DNA from: JBDREC01 sp043820105 [NCBI: Pseudomonadota bacterium]
GTDB taxonomy: Bacteria; Bdellovibrionota_F; JAHFAK01
Assembly (NCBI GenBank): GCA_043820105.1
Contig: JBDREC010000065.1
Location: 1 to 64,000, forward strand
Direction of reading: 5' to 3'
Length of the DNA: 64,000 nucleotides
Below are positions 8,577-17,450 of this stretch, piece by piece. A model generated the notes under the pieces. It made no database searches. It saw only the letters and a program-made list of their open reading frames with translations, and had not been told where the DNA came from. A program made the position numbers and the translations under genes. The first letter of the stretch is position 1. Each line of letters starts with the position of its first letter.

Positions 8577-10208
8577 TTGTTAACATCCCTTATCGCAAGT
8601 GTTGTCCTTTTCGGCATATTAGTATTTGTTCATGAATTTGGTCATTTTATTGTAGCAAAGCATTTTAACGTTCTCGTGGAAAAATTTTCCTTAGGTTTTG
8701 GACCTAAACTTTTTAGCAAAAAATGGGGAGAAACCGAATATCTTATATGTCTAATCCCTCTTGGCGGTTATGTAAAAATGCTTGGTGAAGGAGACGAAGA
8801 TGATGAAGCAAAAAAGCTAAGCAAAGAAAATATTGATAGATCATTTTCACATAAACCTCTTTATCAAAGAACCCTAATTGTTCTTACTGGACCAATCTGC
8901 AACCTTGTACTGCCTATTATTATATTTTTTCTTATATTTTTTGCTGGCTTCCCAACACTAACCTCACGAATTGGTGAGACAGTTTCTTATGATCCAGCAG
9001 ATGCAATTGGACTCAAAGCAAATGATCAAGTTGTTGCGATAGATGGTCAAAAAATATGGAGATGGGAAACTTTAACAAAAATAATTAAAAAATCACCAGG
9101 GAAAAAACTCGATCTCAAAGTGGATAGATCAGGTGAATTCCTTGACTTAACAGTTACACCAGAGCCTGACAAAGGCTTCAATGAATATGGCGAAGAAATT
9201 ATTGTTGGAAAACTAGGGATTTTACCAAACCCAAAAGAGGCAAGCATTTATGTAGCCCATGAAAGCCTTGCTAGCAAACTTGGCCTGCAAAACAATGACC
9301 TAATAAACGAAATTAATGGTGAAGCAGTAAGCAGCTTTTATAATCTTAAAGATATAATCTTAAGACCTAACTTTGAAATAAATAGTATTACCTTGCAAAG
9401 ATCAGAAATCAAACAAACTATAAATTTAGATTCAGAACAATCAACAAGCATAAGAAACAAAACCCTAAAAGAAATTGGCCTTTATTCGGCCGACTTATTA
9501 TTAAAAGAAATCTCTGAAAACTCCCCTGCATCAAGGGCAGGTATTTTACCAGGTGATTACATCCTTGCTCTTGATGGTAAAAATAACATAAATTGGCTAT
9601 TTCTAGAACAAACCATTAAAAACTCAGCAGGACGTCCACTTCAAATCGAGATTCTTAGAAAAGGCGAAAAATTAACTTTTACAGTAATTCCTGAACTTAA
9701 TATGATTAAAGATAATCTTTTTGGAATGAAGTCTGAATATTATTATATTGGTGTAATGTCTTATCAATCTTTTGGCATGCCTGAATTCATTACAGATAAA
9801 GAAAATCAATTTCACCCAATAAATTCTTTAATAAAATCAATTAGCAAAACCTTTGAAGTTGGCAAAGTAACAACAGTTGGGTTCGTAAAGCTCTTTCAAG
9901 GAAAGATATCGCTAAAGACCCTTGGTGGCCCTATTATGATTTTCAGGGTTGCAGGCAAGGCATTTGAACTTGGTGGCTTATTACAATTTATCCAGATAAT
10001 CGCAGTTTTTAGTATTATACTTGGTCTAATAAACTTATTTCCAATTCCGGTTTTAGATGGAGGTCATCTTTTATTTTACGCCATTGAAGCAATAAAGGGA
10101 TCCCCAGTTAATAAACGAGCCATGGAAATCGCACAACAAGTAGGACTTTCACTATTATTATTACTAATGCTGTTTACCTTTTATAATGACATAATGAGAT
10201 TCTTTTGA
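8577..10208 (+). CDS. rseP: RseP-type site-2 membrane protease
   Basis: A 543-residue intramembrane zinc metalloprotease of family M50. The first membrane helix holds HEFGHF (His19, Glu20, His23), and LDGGHLLFY near residue 492 supplies the third metal ligand. Several PDZ domains lie between; I see at least two and probably three, so the periplasmic part is longer than the usual two. It cleaves anti-sigma factors and leftover signal peptides in the inner membrane. The start is TTG at 8577 preceded by AAGGAG at 8565. Its stop overlaps the TTG of tsaB (TTGA), indicating translational coupling. Confidence 0.9.
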   Translation: MLTSLIASVVLFGILVFVHEFGHFIVAKHFNVLVEKFSLGFGPKLFSKKWGETEYLICLIPLGGYVKMLGEGDEDDEAKKLSKENIDRSFSHKPLYQRTLIVLTGPICNLVLPIIIFFLIFFAGFPTLTSRIGETVSYDPADAIGLKANDQVVAIDGQKIWRWETLTKIIKKSPGKKLDLKVDRSGEFLDLTVTPEPDKGFNEYGEEIIVGKLGILPNPKEASIYVAHESLASKLGLQNNDLINEINGEAVSSFYNLKDIILRPNFEINSITLQRSEIKQTINLDSEQSTSIRNKTLKEIGLYSADLLLKEISENSPASRAGILPGDYILALDGKNNINWLFLEQTIKNSAGRPLQIEILRKGEKLTFTVIPELNMIKDNLFGMKSEYYYIGVMSYQSFGMPEFITDKENQFHPINSLIKSISKTFEVGKVTTVGFVKLFQGKISLKTLGGPIMIFRVAGKAFELGGLLQFIQIIAVFSIILGLINLFPIPVLDGGHLLFYAIEAIKGSPVNKRAMEIAQQVGLSLLLLLMLFTFYNDIMRFF

Positions 10209-10918
10209 AGTTATTAGCCATTGATACATCCACAATGAGACAGTCAATCGCCATTTTAGATGGTTCAAAAGTTCTTTGTGAAATCAATCCAAATGTTGAT
10301 AAAACACATTCATCAAACCTCATCTCAAATATTAAAAAATTAGTTGAGGAACATATTGGTTCCTTCTCAAGCATTGATTGCCTAGCATTTTCGCAAGGTC
10401 CTGGATCTTTCACTGGTTTGAGAATTGGGGCTACAACAATGATTTCTCTAGCAATGATAAATAAATTGCCTTTAATAAGTGTATCATCAACAATGGCTAT
10501 CGCAATGAATGTTAAGAAAAATGATGTCCTGGTTTCAACTTTAATTGATGCCCGAATGAAGCAGGTTTATTTTGCCCAATATGAAATTAATAAAAATGAA
10601 ACCCTTCCAAAAGAGCTAATTGAACCTAAAATTATATATGCAGATAAGCTTGAGCAATTATTTAATAAAAATAGTATGATTTTAGGAGATGGATTTATAA
10701 AATACAAAGAGCAAATTGAAAAAATAAAAGGCATACACCTTGAACCAGGTTCAAGTGACTATAATTTTCCCAAAGCCTCTTCCGTTGGATTAATAGCTTA
10801 TGAAAAATTTGCAAATAATGACTTTCAAATACCAAATGAAGCAAATATTCACTTGTTTGAACCTTTGTATATGAGACCTAGTGAAGCTGAAAGAAATAAA
10901 GAGAACAAGGGAACATGA
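10205..10918 (+). CDS. tsaB: TsaB, tRNA N6-threonylcarbamoyladenosine complex subunit
   Basis: A 237-residue protein of the ASKHA fold. It has the N-terminal LLAIDTSTMRQSIAIL and the hallmark FSQGPGSFTGLRIGA (about residues 63-77). TsaB scaffolds TsaD and TsaE in transferring threonylcarbamoyl to A37 of ANN-decoding tRNAs. The TTG start at 10205 overlaps the rseP stop. The last codons, through the TGA stop, consist of an 8-bp word repeat (10901-10940), so the extreme C-terminus (ENKGT) is repeat-derived. A Sua5/YciO-type gene, possibly of the same pathway, ends head-on just downstream. Confidence 0.88.
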   Translation: MKLLAIDTSTMRQSIAILDGSKVLCEINPNVDKTHSSNLISNIKKLVEEHIGSFSSIDCLAFSQGPGSFTGLRIGATTMISLAMINKLPLISVSSTMAIAMNVKKNDVLVSTLIDARMKQVYFAQYEINKNETLPKELIEPKIIYADKLEQLFNKNSMILGDGFIKYKEQIEKIKGIHLEPGSSDYNFPKASSVGLIAYEKFANNDFQIPNEANIHLFEPLYMRPSEAERNKENKGT

Positions 10919-10940
10919 GAACATGAGAACAAGGGAACAT
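10901..10940. repeat. octamer-word tandem repeat across the tsaB stop
   Basis: The sequence parses exactly into 8-bp words GAGAACAA-GGGAACAT-GAGAACAT-GAGAACAA-GGGAACAT. The 16-bp unit at 10901-10916 is repeated perfectly at 10925-10940. The tsaB stop codon (10916-10918) falls inside it. A similar GAACAAGAGAACAAGGG word is found on the minus strand near 56988-57006. Confidence 0.8.
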
Positions 10941-10953
10941 TGATATTTAATAA

Positions 10954-11559
10954 TCAAAACAAGCCTTCCACACTTCCACAACCTTCTCTTACAACAACTG
11001 GTTCATCGCCAGTAAAATCTATTACAGTACTTGTATCGCCATTTAAAATTCCACCAGAAACGATTGCATCAGTTTGATTATAAAACTTATCATAAATAAG
11101 CTCTGGATCACACAAAGGGCAACCACCATCTACAACAGTTGAATTAATAATTGGCTCATCCATTTCTTCCAATAAACTTTCTGAAATCGGGTTTGAAGGA
11201 ATTCTAATTCCTACATGTTTTCTTTTTCTAAGCATAATTTTAGGAATTTCAGCTGTAGCAGGAAAAATAAAGGTATAAGGTCCTGGCATTGTTTTTTTCA
11301 TTATTCTATAAGCGTAATCTGGGATATTCGCATAATGGCTAGCTTGGCTAATATCTTTGCAAATAAAACTAAGTGGTTTATGTGGTGGTATATTCTTTAT
11401 TTTATAAATCGTTTCAATGGCTTTTTTGTGAAACAGACTGCATCCAAAGCCATACGTTGTATCAGTTGGATATGCAATAACACCACCTGATTTTAGAATT
11501 TCAGCGATTCTAATGATGAGTCGTTTTTGCGGGTTTTCGGGATGGACGTCAACTAACAT
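10954..11559 (-). CDS. Sua5/YciO/YrdC family protein
   Basis: A 201-residue protein with the YrdC fold. The N-terminal part reads KSGGVIAYPTDTTYGFGC, then KPLSFICKD, and later PGPYTFIFPA, GIRIPSNPI and INSTVV. The KPL and tRNA-pocket motifs are those of the family that makes threonylcarbamoyl-AMP (TsaC/Sua5) or of its less-characterised relative YciO. The GCSLFHKKAIETIYKIK version looks more like YciO, so I do not assign tsaC. It ends convergent with tsaB, 36 bp away. It starts with ATG at 11559, three bases after the stop of the GspC-like gene that lies upstream on this strand. Confidence 0.8.
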   Translation of the reverse strand: MLVDVHPENPQKRLIIRIAEILKSGGVIAYPTDTTYGFGCSLFHKKAIETIYKIKNIPPHKPLSFICKDISQASHYANIPDYAYRIMKKTMPGPYTFIFPATAEIPKIMLRKRKHVGIRIPSNPISESLLEEMDEPIINSTVVDGGCPLCDPELIYDKFYNQTDAIVSGGILNGDTSTVIDFTGDEPVVVREGCGSVEGLF

Positions 11560-11562
11560 GAC

Positions 11563-12534
11563 TTATTTAACCTCATAAGTATAATGTTTTGTTTGCCCAT
11601 CTTTTTTAACGTCAATATTAAACTTAGTTTGTCCTTGTAGAGTCTGAAAAAAGGACAATGCCTTTTCTACATTATCCATGCTTTTGCCATTTACTTTTAA
11701 AATTATATCCCCATCTTCAATTCCTAAATGTTCATAAACTGAATTGGGTTCAATAGCTAGAATTTGAAATCCAATAACTTTACCGCCTTCCTTAACAGGC
11801 ATTGAAGCAGCATCATAAAGAATCTCATTTATATTTTTCATAGATTCATCAAACTTTCCCTTTTCAATAACAAAATGGTCATCATTTTCTTTTGAAATTC
11901 CCTCAGACCACTTTGACTTATAAGAGCTAGTATAAGGAGATGAATATTTTGAAGCATAGGAAGGTGATGTCCCCAAGCTTTCTTTTTTGTTAGCGTCTTT
12001 ATCAACTTGTAAAAATTCAAGATGATAATTTCTAATAAAAATAACTTTTCCTCTTTGAATATCTGTTATCTTTTCAGCATCTGCAAAGGAATCCCCAATT
12101 TTTAAAATTTGAGTTTTTCCAGCTGTTTTTATAGCTGCAGTAGATTTTTTTGAATCATTTCTGATTAGAGTTCCAATTAATGTGGAACTAATATCACTTT
12201 TAACAGGAGCTGAGGTAAGATCTAAAACTGGTTTAGGTGGAATTATAGGAATATTGCTTTCTTCCAGGGTAGGTTCATTTTTTCTGGCAAGAGTATTCTC
12301 AGAATCAAAGATATTTCTATCTACAATCCCCAAATAATCATCTTTAAATGGAATATTCTCCTCTTCTTCAACTACCTCAAGCCCAGCAACCTGCTTGCTC
12401 TTATTTCCTGCGTCTGGCTCTAAAAGCCTTGAAACTCCAACTTTTGCAAACAGTGATGCCAAGAACAGAGCTATACCAGCAATAAATATTAGATTTAAAA
12501 TCCACAAATATTTTTTAACCTGCTCAATGTTCAA
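11563..12534 (-). CDS. GspC-like type II secretion protein with PDZ domain
   Basis: A 323-residue inner-membrane protein. It has a short cytoplasmic N-terminus and one membrane helix (about 10-30). The homology region includes GIVDRNIFDSENT and TLIGTLIRNDSKKS through LKIGDSF. A Ser/Tyr-rich linker leads to a C-terminal PDZ domain with GIEDGDIILKVNGKSM. GspC links the inner-membrane assembly platform to the GspD secretin. The start is TTG at 12534 behind GGAG. No other secretion gene is in the window, so it is an orphan here; the rest of the system would have to be elsewhere. Confidence 0.75.
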   Translation of the reverse strand: MNIEQVKKYLWILNLIFIAGIALFLASLFAKVGVSRLLEPDAGNKSKQVAGLEVVEEEENIPFKDDYLGIVDRNIFDSENTLARKNEPTLEESNIPIIPPKPVLDLTSAPVKSDISSTLIGTLIRNDSKKSTAAIKTAGKTQILKIGDSFADAEKITDIQRGKVIFIRNYHLEFLQVDKDANKKESLGTSPSYASKYSSPYTSSYKSKWSEGISKENDDHFVIEKGKFDESMKNINEILYDAASMPVKEGGKVIGFQILAIEPNSVYEHLGIEDGDIILKVNGKSMDNVEKALSFFQTLQGQTKFNIDVKKDGQTKHYTYEVK

Positions 12535-12660
12535 ATTAACTCCAATTCAAAAGCAAAAGTTCTAATAGCCCATATCTTTTATTTTTTTTATTTTCAATTT
12601 AGTGCGTAATATACACTATTTTTAAAACTTATGTAAATAAAAAGATTTATTTAAAAAAAT

Positions 12661-12676
12661 TTATTGTATTATTGTA
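12661..12676. repeat. 8-bp tandem duplication beside a stop codon
   Basis: TTATTGTA is repeated exactly twice (12661-12668 and 12669-12676), immediately next to the stop codon of the minus-strand gene at 12677. It fits the pattern of short word repeats at 3' gene ends in this window, but two copies alone could be chance. Confidence 0.35.
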
Positions 12677-14179
12677 TTAAGGAAACTCATAAGATGTAGC
12701 GCTAATTATTCTTTCTAATAAAACTGAATCACATGCACCCAATGGATCTCCTAAAACATTCAATTCACAAGTAGAACATTCACCGTTACTTTCAAAAACA
12801 AAAGTTTCAACATAAGCACTGTCAACTTCACGAAATGAAGTAACTTGATCTTCATTTTCAAGAACTATCCCGAGAGCACTATCATAGTTTATATCAGCAA
12901 AAAGGACTGCACCCCCTGAAACAATTTGAGCAGCCGAACTATAACCTGCAAATAATGTTGCAGCTATACGAATTTTGCCTGTGGTATCAGCACTAAAAGC
13001 AGCAGAATCTTCTGCTTCTGTCATAATAAAAGAAAATTTACTAACGAGCATTGATGACTGATCACCAAGACTTACTGTACTATTTGAAATTATTGTATTC
13101 TTACCTCCAAATAAAGATTCTCCTGATAAACTAAAATCGCCATGTGCAATTGAATTTTCTAAAACAAGCTCAGAATTACTTAATGCAACACTATCATCAA
13201 ATGCTACAGCTATTGCCCTTATTGCAGAGTCAATCCCTATTATGGGCGCATCCACTTCCACATTAAATAAAAATAATTCTGTTACATCTGCTAAAGTAAT
13301 TGATTCATTTGCTGATATTAAAGGTATCTGTGCACTTGTACCTTCTCCCAATAAAAGGGCCGTGGAAATAATATCGCTAATATAGAGATTTTTAATATTA
13401 GTAATAGAAGATGAATTTTCAAGATGAAGCCCACATTTTAAATCAACGTCTTCATTTCCAAGGTCATGATCTCCTATTACATAAAGAACCATTGTCTCAT
13501 CACATGCAGTAATTTGTGCCATCAAGTCATCTAATTGAGCAACAGGTACAATTGTTTTTAAATCTACAACTTCAATAAGATTGTATTCATCATCATCAGA
13601 ATATGCAGTAACTCTTATTATGGCTCTACCTGCATCTGTATCATCAGATATACTTATAGGAATAGTAACATTTCCAACAATGTCTTGAGTTGAATAAATA
13701 ACTTCTTCGCCAAAAGCGCTAATTTCTAAACGATTTATATCTCCATTTACGATGGCACGAAGATTCATTGTTCTTCCAATAAAGGCAATTTCTGGAGCAT
13801 TAATGCTTATAATGCCATCAACTTCTGCGCCTAGATCAACGCGATCTCTTGAAATACGGTCGTCTCCTTCATCAGAACGACTAGGGCGATCACTATCAGC
13901 ATCATCAGAATCTGTATTTGAGCTATCATCTGATCCATCCTCATTAATAGAATAGTCACTGTCATTAATACTTTCCACTGCGTTAATAGCATCTTCAATT
14001 GATGAAGCTGCTGTTTGGTTATCGGCCCTTGCTTCCTGCAAAATTTTTGATTCGCCAGAATTTTGGACTTGAGAACAACCACTTTTGGCAGAATAGACAA
14101 CTCCTAAGGAAAATATAATTGATAAAAGAGCCACGAGAACAATTGAATATGTTGTAAAAAATTTAAAAAGTTTTTCCAT
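12677..14179 (-). CDS. exported acidic protein of unknown function
   Basis: A 500-residue protein that I do not recognise. An N-terminal hydrophobic helix (YSIVLVALLSIIFSLGVV) is followed by SAKSGCS. This is not a clean lipobox, so it is a signal peptide or membrane anchor. Residues about 50-105 are low complexity and very rich in Asp and Ser (EDGSDDSSNTDSDDADSD). Next comes a beta-rich segment like an Ig/adhesin domain (about 105-210). A long C-terminal part of repeated short strands (LSNSELVLENS, FGGKNTIISNSTVSLG) suggests a right-handed beta-helix. It probably lies in the periplasm or on the surface. It is separated by 140 bp from the GspC-like gene; being a type II secretion substrate is only a guess. 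Confidence 0.6.
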   Translation of the reverse strand: MEKLFKFFTTYSIVLVALLSIIFSLGVVYSAKSGCSQVQNSGESKILQEARADNQTAASSIEDAINAVESINDSDYSINEDGSDDSSNTDSDDADSDRPSRSDEGDDRISRDRVDLGAEVDGIISINAPEIAFIGRTMNLRAIVNGDINRLEISAFGEEVIYSTQDIVGNVTIPISISDDTDAGRAIIRVTAYSDDDEYNLIEVVDLKTIVPVAQLDDLMAQITACDETMVLYVIGDHDLGNEDVDLKCGLHLENSSSITNIKNLYISDIISTALLLGEGTSAQIPLISANESITLADVTELFLFNVEVDAPIIGIDSAIRAIAVAFDDSVALSNSELVLENSIAHGDFSLSGESLFGGKNTIISNSTVSLGDQSSMLVSKFSFIMTEAEDSAAFSADTTGKIRIAATLFAGYSSAAQIVSGGAVLFADINYDSALGIVLENEDQVTSFREVDSAYVETFVFESNGECSTCELNVLGDPLGACDSVLLERIISATSYEFP

Positions 14180-14403
14180 TAAGAAACCCCAACTTCTAAA
14201 AAAAGGGAAATTTCCCCTATATTATCTATATTTTATCATACTTTTTCTAAAAAATGAACCAATTATATAATAAGTATTAAATCCAGGACCTTCAAGCCAA
14301 CAGAATCTAGACAAAACATTCCATAATATCAACAAGTTAATCCAGGACATCCCTTGTCACTAAAAAATAGACTTTTTTGTATTTTTTTTTTAAAATCTTC
14401 ATT

Positions 14404-16053
14404 ATGAAAGGTAATGTACAAAACATATCAACAAGAAAAGATATTATTAATCTTCAAAAAGCTATTTTAGCAAGAACGAAAAAAAACATTAAGAATTTGA
14501 TGGGTTACCAGTCTGAAGCAATAAAAAAATACTATTATACATATAAAAGTCAATTTACAGCAATTAAGCATTTTAAAGTTATCTCTTTACAAGCCTTATT
14601 AAACGAAATTTTAGACTCTAACATTATATACTGTGGTGACTATCATACTTTAAAGCAGTCCCAAAGAACAATTTTACGTCTTTTAAGAGAAATTTACCCT
14701 AAAAACAATAATATTATTGTTGGAATGGAAATGTTTCAAATCAGTGATCAGGAATATGTTGATTTGTATATGGAAGACAAAATTGATGAAGCTAATTTTC
14801 TTATTAAAATTGATTATTGGAATACCTGGGGTTTTAATTTTCCAAATTTCAAACCAATTCTTGAATTTTGCAAAGCAAACAAGTTAAAAGTTTTGGCTTT
14901 GAATTCAAGATCAACAGGCAAGCAAAACAGATTAAAACAAAGAGATAAAAATGCGGCTGAAGCAATTTCAAAAAGTATAAATGAAAATCCTAATTTCTTA
15001 CATTTCATCCAGTTTGGCGACTTACATCTTTCACCTGAACACCTTCCAAATGAAGTTAAAATAAATTGTATTAAAAAAATAAAGGATACCCTAATTTTAC
15101 AAAATTCAGAAACTTTATATTGGAAACTTGTAGAAAAGGGAATTGAAAATGAAGCTGAGTTTATTGAGCTGAAAAAGAAAAGGCATTATTGTATTATGAA
15201 TTCAACTCCATGGGTAAAGCTTCAATCATATCAAAACTGGATTGAAGTTGGAGAAGAACTTCTTTGCAAAAACCAATTACTGGTTCCCTATGATGAAGAG
15301 GAGGAAGATCTATTTGAGTATAGGTTGCATGTTGAAGAACTCATTTCCAAAATAACATACTTCATTGGCCTTGATGATAGGAATATCGAAGATTTTAGAG
15401 TATATACTCCTGAAGATATTTTCTTTTTAATAGAGCTTAAAAAGAAAATTCCCAGATTTGACTCTCACTTAAAAAGAATTAGAGAAAATAAGTGTTATTT
15501 TATTCCTAAGGAAAACATTATTTACATCGCTGATTTGGATATTAACCACGCAGCTGAAGTTTCCACAGAATTTATTTATTATATAAATTCAAAATACGAT
15601 ATACATTATTCAAGAATTGAAGATGAGTTTTATAGAAGAATATTTCGCAAGGCTTTGGCATTTTTTGGATCAAAGCTCATCAATCCGCGAAGACGAGTTA
15701 AAGATGAACAATATCTTTTCGCTATTTCAGTTGAGCAAAAACCACAAGGTTACAGAGGCTTTGTTGAAATAGATAGAAAAGTAGCTCCTTATGTAATCAG
15801 TCACAATCAAATTCTCAGACAGAATTTAAAAGGCAAAAAATATAAAGAAACATTAAAAAAAATATATCGTGATGACACAAGATACAACTTGGAAATTTCC
15901 AAAAAAATTGGGTTTATTTTAGGAGAGAAAATTTATACAGCCTTCTACGCCGGCAGATTAAATAAAGACAGCCTGCAAAACTTATTCAAAAACCCATTAA
16001 ATCAAAAAGGCGAGGCTTTAAATTTATATAAAAATTTTATGAACATTAAGTGA
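14404..16053 (+). CDS. ChaN-like (DUF399-type) protein
   Basis: A protein of about 549 residues whose first half matches the ChaN / iron-regulated lipoprotein fold. NIIYCGDYHTLKQSQ near residue 69 is the conserved GE-H-type start; VGMEMFQISDQEYVDLY, IDYWNTWGF and ALNSR follow. ChaN binds haem in the few members studied. This one has no lipobox or signal peptide, and has a long second half with no recognised domain (IEDEFYRRIFRKALAFFGS, later GFILGEKIYTAFYAGRL). An ATG at 14404 is preferred over an upstream TTG at 14377 that would add only a Phe-rich stub. It stands alone on this strand. Confidence 0.6.
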   Translation: MKGNVQNISTRKDIINLQKAILARTKKNIKNLMGYQSEAIKKYYYTYKSQFTAIKHFKVISLQALLNEILDSNIIYCGDYHTLKQSQRTILRLLREIYPKNNNIIVGMEMFQISDQEYVDLYMEDKIDEANFLIKIDYWNTWGFNFPNFKPILEFCKANKLKVLALNSRSTGKQNRLKQRDKNAAEAISKSINENPNFLHFIQFGDLHLSPEHLPNEVKINCIKKIKDTLILQNSETLYWKLVEKGIENEAEFIELKKKRHYCIMNSTPWVKLQSYQNWIEVGEELLCKNQLLVPYDEEEEDLFEYRLHVEELISKITYFIGLDDRNIEDFRVYTPEDIFFLIELKKKIPRFDSHLKRIRENKCYFIPKENIIYIADLDINHAAEVSTEFIYYINSKYDIHYSRIEDEFYRRIFRKALAFFGSKLINPRRRVKDEQYLFAISVEQKPQGYRGFVEIDRKVAPYVISHNQILRQNLKGKKYKETLKKIYRDDTRYNLEISKKIGFILGEKIYTAFYAGRLNKDSLQNLFKNPLNQKGEALNLYKNFMNIK

Positions 16054-16064
16054 TTAAACAAATC

Positions 16065-17450
16065 TTATCTGGGGTCATATTTTCTGATCATAATTAAACA
16101 AAAAAGAAATAACAATAATATATAAAAATGAAATAAAAATATACTCGATAAATTTTTATTCAAAACTTGAAAAAGTAGAGGCAGCTTTTCTTTGAATACT
16201 GGCACTTTCTCAGGAATAAAAGGTTTCTGAGAAATGCACATATTATCAACAAATAATGCATGAGCTGAATCTTTGTCTTTTAAGTCTTCATTTACTATAA
16301 AGGTAAAATATTCTTTCCGATATTTTTTAACTTGATTAAGAAAGTTTATATGCCTGTAAATACCATTATTGCTAATCTGCAAAACAATATCACTAAATAA
16401 AAAGCTAGGAGATATTTTTAAAATAGGATAAGATATTAAAACTTGTCTAAACATGTCTCTAAATATCTTCTCATGTGTTTTAGATTTTATTTGAGCCATA
16501 TCTTTAAAAAGCATATTCCTTAATGGAATATTTTCTTCAAAGCAGTTTTCACGCCACATTGTTGCTTTGTTTTCATCTTTTTGAGACTGAACCCATAGTT
16601 CATCAATTTCCTTCTCCAATGCAAGTCTAGCCTGATTATTATTGGGCAATTTAATTAAAGACGCAGAAATTAATTTGCCAGAAAGGGGAATTAAAAAAAC
16701 AAAGAAACTCCAAATAAGTAACATTACAATCAATACATGCGATTGCTTATGAAAAAGCAAAGAAACAAACATTGTCAATAAACTAAAAAAAGATATGTAA
16801 CTTAGACAAAAAAGAAAAATGATAAGTGTTCTTAAAATTAAATCTGCGCTTAAATGAAACTGTGATCCAAGAATAATAATATTTAACATGAAGCCGCAAA
16901 ACAATGAAATTCCCAAAATAAAAAGAACAGGCAAAAATTTAGAAAGCAGAAAAAATAGCCTGTTAAAGTAATATGAATAAATGATTTTACTGGTATTGCC
17001 AGTTGCTGTGCTTGAAAAAGCGTTATAAGAAAGTATTATTGAGATGAAGCTTAAAATAACCATGACTATAAAAATCACATCAAAAGAAAAATCTTTAACA
17101 AGCTCAGGAATCCCAATTTTAGATTTTTCATAATTAAAATACATTGGAGTTGTTTCCATATAATCTAGAAATCTACTTGAGTCTTCATGTTTTATAAAAC
17201 CAAATTGATTGGGAGCAAGGTAAATATTTTGTTCAACATCAATTAGTTGGCTTAGGTTTTCCTTAGCCTTTTCTATTTTAATCTTATTATTTAATAGCGA
17301 CAGATTGTAGTCTTTTAAGGATTTTTCAATATTTTTATTAAAAATAATACCATTTAATAAAAAAAGTAAATTGATTATAATAAATATCAAAATAAACTTA
17401 TTATTATGTAAACTAATTTTTAATTCATTGTTAATAAGTAATTTTAGCAT
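16065..17450 (-). CDS. ABC-2 type permease (DUF3526-like), left pair, distal
   Basis: A 461-residue inner-membrane protein. One helix lies near the N-terminus (FILIFIIINLLFLLNGIIF), then a periplasmic segment of about 90 residues, four helices (about 125-270), a second large extracytoplasmic region (about 275-425), and a final helix ending in KYDPR. This arrangement matches ABC-2 permeases of the DUF3526 group, often annotated with export or copper-enzyme maturation. The three other permeases at this locus share the layout, so they are paralogues. Its start overlaps the upstream permease gene by seven bases. No ATPase gene lies on this strand; it presumably uses the one at 19236. Confidence 0.75.
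   Translation of the reverse strand: MLKLLINNELKISLHNNKFILIFIIINLLFLLNGIIFNKNIEKSLKDYNLSLLNNKIKIEKAKENLSQLIDVEQNIYLAPNQFGFIKHEDSSRFLDYMETTPMYFNYEKSKIGIPELVKDFSFDVIFIVMVILSFISIILSYNAFSSTATGNTSKIIYSYYFNRLFFLLSKFLPVLFILGISLFCGFMLNIIILGSQFHLSADLILRTLIIFLFCLSYISFFSLLTMFVSLLFHKQSHVLIVMLLIWSFFVFLIPLSGKLISASLIKLPNNNQARLALEKEIDELWVQSQKDENKATMWRENCFEENIPLRNMLFKDMAQIKSKTHEKIFRDMFRQVLISYPILKISPSFLFSDIVLQISNNGIYRHINFLNQVKKYRKEYFTFIVNEDLKDKDSAHALFVDNMCISQKPFIPEKVPVFKEKLPLLFQVLNKNLSSIFLFHFYILLLFLFCLIMIRKYDPR

Noticed and set aside
10205-11559. tsaB and the Sua5/YciO gene as a co-regulated t6A operon
   Set aside because: They are on opposite strands and converge, so the proximity does not imply shared transcription; the second gene may also be YciO rather than TsaC.
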